This document shows positions 57,266 through 64,000 of a DNA stretch of 64,000 bases, piece by piece. The notes beneath the pieces were generated by a model. That model saw only the letters and a list, made by a program, of their open reading frames with translations, did not search any database and was not told the DNA's origin. Origin of the DNA: Portulaca oleracea. Lineage: Eukaryota > Streptophyta > Magnoliopsida > Caryophyllales > Portulacaceae. A program made the translations under genes and the position numbers. Numbering within the stretch: the first letter of the stretch is position 1; each line of letters starts with the position of its first letter. Where the stretch lies: NCBI GenBank assembly GCA_029582165.1, contig CM055877.1:6997855-7061854 (forward strand), read 5' to 3'.

Positions 57266-59061
57266 TAAACCCGCTTAATGTTTCCACTTTGAATTACTAA
57301 TTCATTATTCAAACTCATCTCACAACTCTCAAGTCAAACCCAACCCAGATTATCAAAACCAATAACAAAACTTCGAATAAAAGACCATCCAATTGCTCAA
57401 CTCAAATAAACCAAGATCACAATCGAATCAAAAAGATTATCAAAACAGATGGTCGTATTTCAACAAAAGTTCCCTTTCGGGATGCAATTCTCAAAATAGA
57501 TTATAAAACATCAAAACACATTTAAAGAGCATCCCGGTGGGGATTATAGCATAGATAATTACCTGAATAACGTCACAGTACAGCAATAAAGAGAACACAC
57601 TTGAGCTCACTATCGTCACGCACTAACTCGGGCCTAGAATAAGAATAATTATATAATCAAAACGCGTTCTAACGAAGTTAGTATTAACTATCAACTACCT
57701 AACCCATCCCCTAGGAACACTTAGGTTCCTATCATTTATGAAATTACACTTAACACATCCAAGAAAACACATAACAGGACCACACATTATTTTCACTCAA
57801 CAATTCTCTATAAATAAAAGCAAACAGAGGACAGATTGTAACGTCCACATAAAACGGGTCACAACTCGACTTTCCGACATCCTATGGGTCTGGTTCTGGA
57901 CTTTTCGGAAACCTCGGGATGTCTACTAAAACTTCTATGTTGATGACCAAGCCCATATCAGTCCCGAAGGACTCTAAAAACACCCATCTTCCCAATTGGT
58001 CCAGATCTGACAGGTTCTGGTAAAAAGGTTATAACTCGGGTTATACAAATCAAACGTTCGATCCGTAAAATTCCTATTGTTCCTAACATCTAAGGGAACC
58101 TCCAGTTAAAAGGGTTCTGTCAAAGAGTAACTATACCAATCGTGGCAACCCAATCTTTAGACACTAACAAAACTGTCCCGTTACCGGTTCTTAATAAATT
58201 AGTTATTTCGGTTCTAACTTTTACTAATCGGTCTTGGGGTTCTAATTTGGGCTTAAAACAGTAACTTAGGGTCAAAGGTATATAGTCCAACCCAACTAAG
58301 GTCCAACATTAAACTTGTAGAATTGAACTTATTTTTAAAAAAACAAGAAACACTTTAATAAAATTTTAATAAAACTTAAGTCGTACAAGAACTATAATAA
58401 TTTCTTAAAACATAAAACACATAAACAAGGTTCAAGAATTAATAAAGGTGGTTATAACATGTGGGTTTCTTTAATCAAGATTCAAGAAGGACTTAGGAAA
58501 TATAAACATAAGGAACAATATACATGTAGTTACTAATCAAGAATCTCAACAACTAATTCTTTTACTAACTCAATCAAGAATTCAAGAATCAAGAAAGACT
58601 TAAAGAACATGTAATATTTAACAAGAAACCTAATTAATTTTCAAGAATCAAGATTTAACAAGAAACGTGAATTACTAACAAAAATTGAATCTAATTTAAA
58701 CAACCTAATTTGTAAAACAAGAATTTAACCTAGATATTAAACTTCCAATTTCGTGCATATAATAATTTGGTGGTCTACATAATTCATAAAGAAAATAAAG
58801 AATTATAAAGAAACACTTCTAACCCTAAGAACCAACTATTACAACCTAATCTAATTACAATTTACAACATAAATTACATATAACAAATAAACAAATTACA
58901 CATAATTACAATTAAGAACAAGATTACATATAATTTTCCTAATTACAAATCTAATAATACAATTCAATAATTATAAAAACAATTAAATTTTTGAAATTAA
59001 AAACAGAAAAGAAAAAGGAAAAAGAAAAGGAAAAATATCAAAAACAAGAAAAAGAGATCAG

Positions 59062-59487
59062 TTAGGGTTTTCTTAGGGTTAGGGTTTTACGTAGGTTTAG
59101 GGCACGGTGCAGGCGGCGGCTGGGTGGACGGAGGTCGGGGTCGAGGTCGGCGGTCAGGGGCGGCGTCGGAGTCGGCGGCGGGGAGGTGGTCGCAAGGGTT
59201 GTCGTCGGCGCGTCTCTGTTCGAACAGCAGCAGTTGTCTCGCGTCTGGGCAGCGTGCGACAATTCTCGGTGGTTGCCAGAGTGGTGCTCGGTGGTCACGG
59301 GTATCCGGGAATCTACGGTGGTGGTCGGCGACGGTGGTGGCGCACCGTGAGGAAGCCAGAGGGTGAGAGAGAAGAACGAAGGAGGAGGAATAGAGAGAGA
59401 AGGAAGGGGTGGTTGCGGCGTTCTCCGGTGGTGGTTAGGGCGGCCGTCTGGTGGTCCGGTGGTGTCCGGCTGGGAGGTGGCAGCCAA
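59062..59487 (-). CDS. Pro-rich ORF inside the LTR leader
   Basis: 141 codons starting MAATSQPDTTGPPDGRPNHH, basic and Pro/Thr-rich, in a GC-rich block downstream of the minus-strand TATA-like box. It therefore lies in the predicted 5' leader of the element transcript. The downstream LTR copy (53664-53476) has the same start but an earlier stop. No domain recognised; it may simply follow from base composition. Confidence 0.25.
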   Translation of the reverse strand: MAATSQPDTTGPPDGRPNHHRRTPQPPLPSLSIPPPSFFSLTLWLPHGAPPPSPTTTVDSRIPVTTEHHSGNHRELSHAAQTRDNCCCSNRDAPTTTLATTSPPPTPTPPLTADLDPDLRPPSRRLHRALNLRKTLTLRKP

Positions 59488-60229
59488 GGGAGAGAGAGGG
59501 GGAGAGAAAGACTAGGGTTAGGGTTTCGTTGTTATTAGGGTTTTTGAGAGAAAACTAGTTTTTATACTAACACATGATTAAGGCCCAATTAGTCTAATCT
59601 TACTCCTAATCCTAACCCAACCCAACACTAAAATCTGATTTTCTAAAAACAAACTAATAACAATAATAATAGTAATAATAATAATAATACTAATAATAAT
59701 ATTATTAATAGAAAACACATAACAAAATAATATTCACGTAATTATTCATATAACACAATAATATTAATAATAATACTAAAAAAATAAAAAGAGTAAAACT
59801 AATAATACAAAACCCATGAAATTATCGATATACCCTTGTTAGTCCCTCACGATCCTACGAGCTCAAGCGTTAGCATAAATAAACACAAACGAATAATAAT
59901 AAATAACGAAGTCAAACCTACTTTATTAACGACGTCACGGTCAACATCTTTGGATTTTTTTCGGGGTTTTACATTTATCAACAATCTATATATTATAATA
60001 AAAATAATTGTGGGTCCCACAAAATTGAGTCACGAGAGTGATTGTAGGGGAATTGGCCAATCACAACGTAGAAAATTATATTTTTTTCTATTTTCTATTT
60101 TTTTTTATTTTCAATCCGGATTTTATTTTAAAAATAAAAAAACCCAGAAAGTATTACTAATCCTTGAGTGTTTTGGACTCTGAATTAAAATATTTTGGTG
60201 TAAATAACAGTAACTATTTTAGTGTTGAC

Positions 60230-60230
<1 letters not shown>

Positions 60231-60263
<33 letters not shown>

Positions 60264-60339
60264 TATATAATAATAATAATAAATATAATATTAATAATAA
60301 AGTAATAATAACAATAATAACAACAATAGTTATGGTAAG

Positions 60340-60376
<37 letters not shown>

Positions 60377-60378
60377 TA

Positions 60379-60414
<36 letters not shown>
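60231..60414. repeat. (AAT)n / (ATT)n inverted microsatellite
   Basis: Long aat runs are followed, after atattg, by an att run (about 60341-60377 against 60381-60414), giving a hairpin-capable pair. The Asn-rich ORF here is only the repeat translated. Confidence 0.85.
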
Positions 60415-60416
<2 letters not shown>

Positions 60417-60806
60417 ACAACAATAGTTAAGTTGTCATATCCTTTTTGATCAATTCACATTGCATCATTTATTCTAACCGCTTATTTTATCGAACATATC
60501 TTAGAAACAACTATTTAAACTACTATTAGCTATCCGTTGATGTGCGACAGCTACAACTATCGCCGCCTAAATAATTATCCACTATTGAATTTGCTAATTT
60601 TTCCGAACAGGCCCTAAAACTACAAGTGGAATGTATATAGATTTAGGTAGACATTGATAATTTTAATAGTTTGAAAACTTATGCCATGTTCTTTTAGACT
60701 GTAAGATAGTTGGAGGATGTGAAAAGTGTGATAGAGTGCGTGGATAGGATAATGTTTGAAAATGTAAGTCATATCAGTCACATCACTTAAATATAAAGTT
60801 TTTTAA

Positions 60807-61088
60807 TGCCCTGTTCTTTTGTGCGGTTGACATGGTGCAGAACTAATGCGATACGATGAAATTGTAAAAAGTGCAGTAATGTGTGGAATGATATGGTAAA
60901 ATTTGTGGAAAGTATGATTGACGTGATAGGTGATGAGGGAGAATATGAAAAGTATATGAGAAAACTAAAGGGATACCGATAATGATAGCGATAAAGTGTG
61001 GTATAGTATGGGGAAGTGTGGACGAATGTTAAGTGGTATCGTGAGTTGTGGTACTGCATTGCTCTGCACCATACAAAAGAACATGACC
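60807..61088. mobile_element. Tourist-like MITE, TSD taa
   Basis: The ends tgccctgttcttttgtgcgg and ...ccatacaaaagaacatgacc are inverted, with taa on both sides (60804-60806, 61089-61091). A lone left end (tgccatgttcttttagactg) at about 60682 looks like a half copy. Confidence 0.75.
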
Positions 61089-61112
61089 TAAATATATTGT
61101 TTAGAATTTTTA

Positions 61113-61239
61113 GGCCCTAGGTACAAAAGAATATGTAAGATAAAAAAGGAAGTATGAATAGTATGAAAAAAGTGAAATAAAGTAACTAATAATATGATAG
61201 ATAAGAAAAATTTATCATACATCACAAAAGAACAAGACC
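61113..61239. mobile_element. Truncated Tourist-like MITE
   Basis: The right end ...atcacaaaagaacaagacc is canonical. The left end ggccctaggtacaaaagaat is rearranged. Confidence 0.4.
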
Positions 61240-61917
61240 TTAACCCATTTGTAAAACGGGCCATGTAACCAGTGCTTAGAATAATAGAGTCCTCCATTAT
61301 CAAATTTCGTTATGAAATCTCCCACCAAGCAAATCTTAGGCCCTATTTTCTGAACATATAAGTTGGATAGATACAGTTTGGTAGGTTTGAGTAAATTCGA
61401 GGATAATTTATATGGAGGTAAGTAAAGAATTGTTGTAGAAGTAAACAAAATATGTTAGATTTGGTAGAACTGACTTGAAATCTGAACAGGAAAACCGAAT
61501 CCAAGACAAAACAGAAACCCCAATAGATAATCCAATTGACCTGAACCCGAATACAAACCGGCTCGAAACCGTTCGGAACTGCAACCTAAAAAGTGACCCG
61601 ATTAAGACCAAACATCGAAACCAACCCAAATTAGATTCAATGCAAGCAACCCGAATTGGTTTTGTCGACGACAACCCGAATTGAACCCGACCTGATTCAT
61701 TGTTTGCGAGGTCTACCTATTCATTGCGATGGTTGCTAATTAGGTAAAGTTAAATAAGGAAAGGTAAGCAAGCAAAGTTGTCGAGGTGAGTAAATGTCAC
61801 ACGTATAGTACAATATCTATTTTGTCAACCAACTCGATGACGGTACACTATAGTTCAATTTGAGAAATATCATCCGTGGGTTATTGTTTTGGTTCGGGTG
61901 ATGTTCTAATACTTAAA
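61240..61917. other. Spacer, nothing recognised
   Basis: Includes a patch of aacccgaat / ccgaattg strings (about 61490-61695). No gene seen. Confidence 0.35.
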
Positions 61918-62137
61918 GGTCTTGTTCTTTTCCATTGTACCATACCGACATACTGCACTTACCACAATTTACCATATTATCCACAAACTACCACTTCTTA
62001 TCATACCATGTCATACTTTACCACAACAACCCTAATTTTCTCTTCCATCACTTCTTATCATACCATGCTACACTTTCCACAATATTTCATGTCATACCAT
62101 TTCCTCACTTTACCTACGATAAAAAAATAACAAAACC
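61918..62137. mobile_element. Tourist-like MITE
   Basis: The left end ggtcttgttcttttccattg and right end ataacaaaacc are a worn inverted pair. taa follows on the right. The interior carries taccacaatttaccatatta strings. Confidence 0.5.
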
Positions 62138-62141
62138 TAAA

Positions 62142-62449
62142 GTCCCCGTTCTTTTATACGGCTGGCTGCGGTGTGGCGCGGTGCGGTGCGATGGAATTGT
62201 GGTAAATTTAGAAAAGTTGTGATGGATTGTGGTGGGTTTTGGTTTAATAATTGTAAATATGTTCGAAAATATGAAATTGTGGTGGGTTATGGAAAATTTA
62301 ACTTTTAATAAAAAGATAAATTAAATTAGAAAAAGTAGATTATGGTGAGTTGTGGTAGATTGTGATGGATTGGTGAGTTGTGGTGGAATATGACAAGTTG
62401 CAATGAGGTGTGACACCGCAGCCAATCAACCGTATAAAAGAACAAGGCC
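62142..62449. mobile_element. Tourist-like MITE
   Basis: The ends gtccccgttcttttatacgg and ...ccgtataaaagaacaaggcc are inverted. The interior is the gcggtgtggcgcggtgcgg subtype. Its left border is a few bases from the previous copy. Confidence 0.75.
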
Positions 62450-62819
62450 TAATAAGTTAAACAAATTGCTTAGAATAGTAGTCTTCAATTATCAAACATC
62501 ATTCCAAAATCTCCCACCAAGCAAATCCAAATTACTAACACAACAAATTAAGCTCCAAAATCAAAATTTGGGAAATATCATTTTCATATCATAACAATAT
62601 CACACTCACAAATTTAAAAACATCATTGTCTTTGGTCCATCAAGAATAGTAGAGCCACACACATATCACATATCATTGGTTTGTGCCCCATCTCTTACGT
62701 TCCTTCATGTACCCAACAAAAGCCCATCGGGCCGGGCCCCACAAATTCCCCCCATTTTCCTCTTTTATCCTCCTTCCAAACGCGCCCCAAAAATCTCCCT
62801 CTCTCTTCTGCCATTTATT

Positions 62820-63848
62820 AGCACTTGCAGTATCCTAACTACTCTCTTTCCACACTGTCTCTTCTTCTTTCTCTCTCTGGTGAATGAGATTGGTTGTAAA
62901 TTTTCAACATTATTCGCGCAATTCAGAGGGTAATTATCAGCCACAGTGAGCAGATTAGGTATGGTTTTTTCCTTGAAATTTGTTGATAATCATCTTGCTT
63001 TGCTTGCTTGATTATAAGTTCTGTACATCGTTGGAAATACTACATTGTATACGTATAAAGAAGCTTGCTCGGATTTTGTAACAATGGCGACCATGGTTCT
63101 TTGTTTAAGCTTGTTCAAGCTGAATTTCTCTCATTTCTCTCTAATTATGTACATTTCAATCTGTTCTGTTCTGTACCCGCCGGATAATCTGGTTCGTCGA
63201 ATTCTGGGTTAATTTTCGTTTGGATTTTCAGTTTTGGAAGCGTTGATTCTCACTTTTTTCTTTTTTTTTCCCGCTTTTTTGGGGGTTTGTTTTAGACTTT
63301 TAGTAGCTTGTCAACTTGGTTGATTGATTGATTGATCCATCACGGGGTAAACAGTGAAAAATTTGGAAATCAAAACAAGGGTTTGGTTGGAAATTGGGCG
63401 GTGATTTGCCTATTGGGCCATTGAGAATTTTACTATGCATAAGTAGTTCAAAGTTTTGAAAATTGTTTCTGAAAATCAATTGTTTAATAGTAGTAGCAGG
63501 AGTAGTCTAGTAGTTGGCTATTGGCTAATATTGTATTAATTTATATCATTAATGTATTTTCACTTGTATTTAATCTAGCAACAGTTCATTATCTCCTAGC
63601 TGATTTATGATTGTATTTACGTTTCACATTTATTGATTTTTTACTGTATTTTAACGAAGTTTTAGGTATGTATTTTTACTGTGTTGATTTATGCTTGTAT
63701 TTACTTTTCACATTTATTCAATATTTACCCAACTCATGACAAGGTCAGCAAATGGTTTTAAATGTTGTACTATTTTGTATGATTACTTGTAATAACTAGT
63801 GAATGATTGTTTTATGCAGGGCAAAACCCTAAATTTGAAAGGGAAGTG
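62820..63848 (+). other. 5' UTR and leader intron of the RopGEF gene
   Basis: A CT-rich leader (about 62840-62958) ends in donor gattag|gtatgg. An 861-bp T-rich intron (62959-63819) ends at tttatgcag|ggcaaaaccc. The second leader part, 63820-63848, runs into the start codon. Confidence 0.6.
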
Positions 63849-63930
63849 ATGATGGGTGTTAGGAGGAGGTTTGCATGTTGTGCAAGGGACAGAGAAATTA
63901 GCATTGATTTTGATGAGAATGAACATGACA
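63849..63930 (+). CDS. Rop guanine nucleotide exchange factor (PRONE type), first coding exon
   Basis: The exon starts ATGATG and reads MMGVRRRFACCARDREISID followed by FDENEHD, ending with one base of the next codon at a donor (gaca|gtgagg). Plant RopGEFs of the RopGEF14-like group start in this way and continue with an IMTY motif; the split A here would form the Arg that usually precedes it. PRONE-domain RopGEFs activate Rho-of-plants GTPases at the plasma membrane. The catalytic PRONE domain lies beyond the window, so the call rests on the N-terminus alone, compared from memory. The second ATG is an equally possible start. Confidence 0.6.
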
Positions 63931-64000
63931 GTGAGGCCCTCTTTCTCTTCCTCTTAACAATCCCCCCCCCCCCCCACAAAAAAATAGGGAAAAATACTCA

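Larger units (their letters stand above)
50687..59973 (-). mobile_element. 9.3-kb non-autonomous LTR retrotransposon (gag only), TSD tttat
   Basis: Very similar direct repeats at 50687-54151 and about 56563-59973 flank a 2.4-kb interior. The host bases tttat are duplicated on both sides (50682-50686, 59974-59978). On the minus strand the LTR starts tgtaaaaccccg. A tRNA-Met-like primer site tggtatcgagctgcagg follows the upstream LTR (56558-56542), and a purine tract (aaggaggtaatga) precedes the downstream LTR near 54152-54164. The interior codes for a broken gag and nothing else; no protease, RT, RNase H or integrase. The gag type points to a Ty3/Gypsy parent. The high LTR similarity suggests recent insertion. 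Confidence 0.9.
56563..59973 (-). repeat. Upstream (5') LTR of the 9.3-kb element
   Basis: About 3.41 kb, very similar to 50687-54151 over its whole length. The inner border is altered (cagaacgccgg where the other LTR has tgtaacgctccgg), so it is fixed only to within a few bases. Confidence 0.85.

Noticed and set aside
60164..60430. Asn-rich ORF
   Set aside because: Translation of the aat microsatellite.

Overview
This window looks like nuclear DNA from a eudicot plant. It is AT-rich and has spliced genes with GT..AG introns. It carries plant-type transposable elements (Tourist/Harbinger, Stowaway, hAT and Mutator-like MITEs, an L1-type LINE, long-LTR gag-only elements and Cassandra-like 5S-bearing LTRs). 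The recognisable host proteins are plant ones: a chloroplast UPF0114 protein, an NDR1/HIN1-like protein, RNA polymerase I/III subunit RPAC2 and the start of a PRONE-type RopGEF. The species cannot be fixed from the sequence. No bacterial operon, CRISPR array, tRNA or true rRNA gene was seen.

Layout. 1-3.4 kb holds Cassandra-like LTRs and two copies of a foldback element, one split by a younger MITE with a 10-bp target duplication. 3.5-7.7 kb (minus) is a complete five-exon UPF0114 gene, 260 aa, rebuilt exon by exon. 9.3-11 kb has MITEs. 11.45-15.76 kb (minus) is a dead LINE followed by a 723-bp hAT MITE with a perfect 8-bp TSD. 17.3-22.7 kb is a MITE cluster around an intronless NHL gene (19785-20381) that sits directly downstream of a minisatellite. 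23.3-27.7 kb (plus) is a gene for a 242-aa coiled-coil plus three-TM protein with a long 5' leader. 29.3-32.6 kb (plus) is a probable but unresolved transcription unit.

33201-37159 is a complete 3.96-kb LTR retrotransposon (5-bp TSD gattt) with no gag-pol. Its interior is instead an array of short near-palindromic repeats. 38-42.1 kb holds a cysteine-protease scrap and a worn LTR element. 43.1 kb has a His-rich small ORF. 43.8-45.8 kb (minus) is RPAC2, three coding exons, 104 aa. 47-50.4 kb has MITEs, a foldback and a Cassandra-like LTR. 50687-59973 (minus) is a 9.3-kb non-autonomous LTR element with unusually long LTRs (about 3.4 kb), TSD tttat, a broken gag and no pol. 60-62.5 kb is another Tourist-like cluster. 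62.8-64 kb (plus) is the 5' end of a RopGEF gene cut by the window edge.

The host genes show no functional linkage to one another. The dominant theme is non-autonomous mobile DNA: at least a dozen copies of one Tourist-like family (outer bases close to GGCCCTGTTCTTTT, TSD TAA/TTA) and two large LTR elements that lack polymerase genes. Exon borders were chosen by hand from reading frame, splice consensus and remembered family resemblance. No alignment or database search was run.
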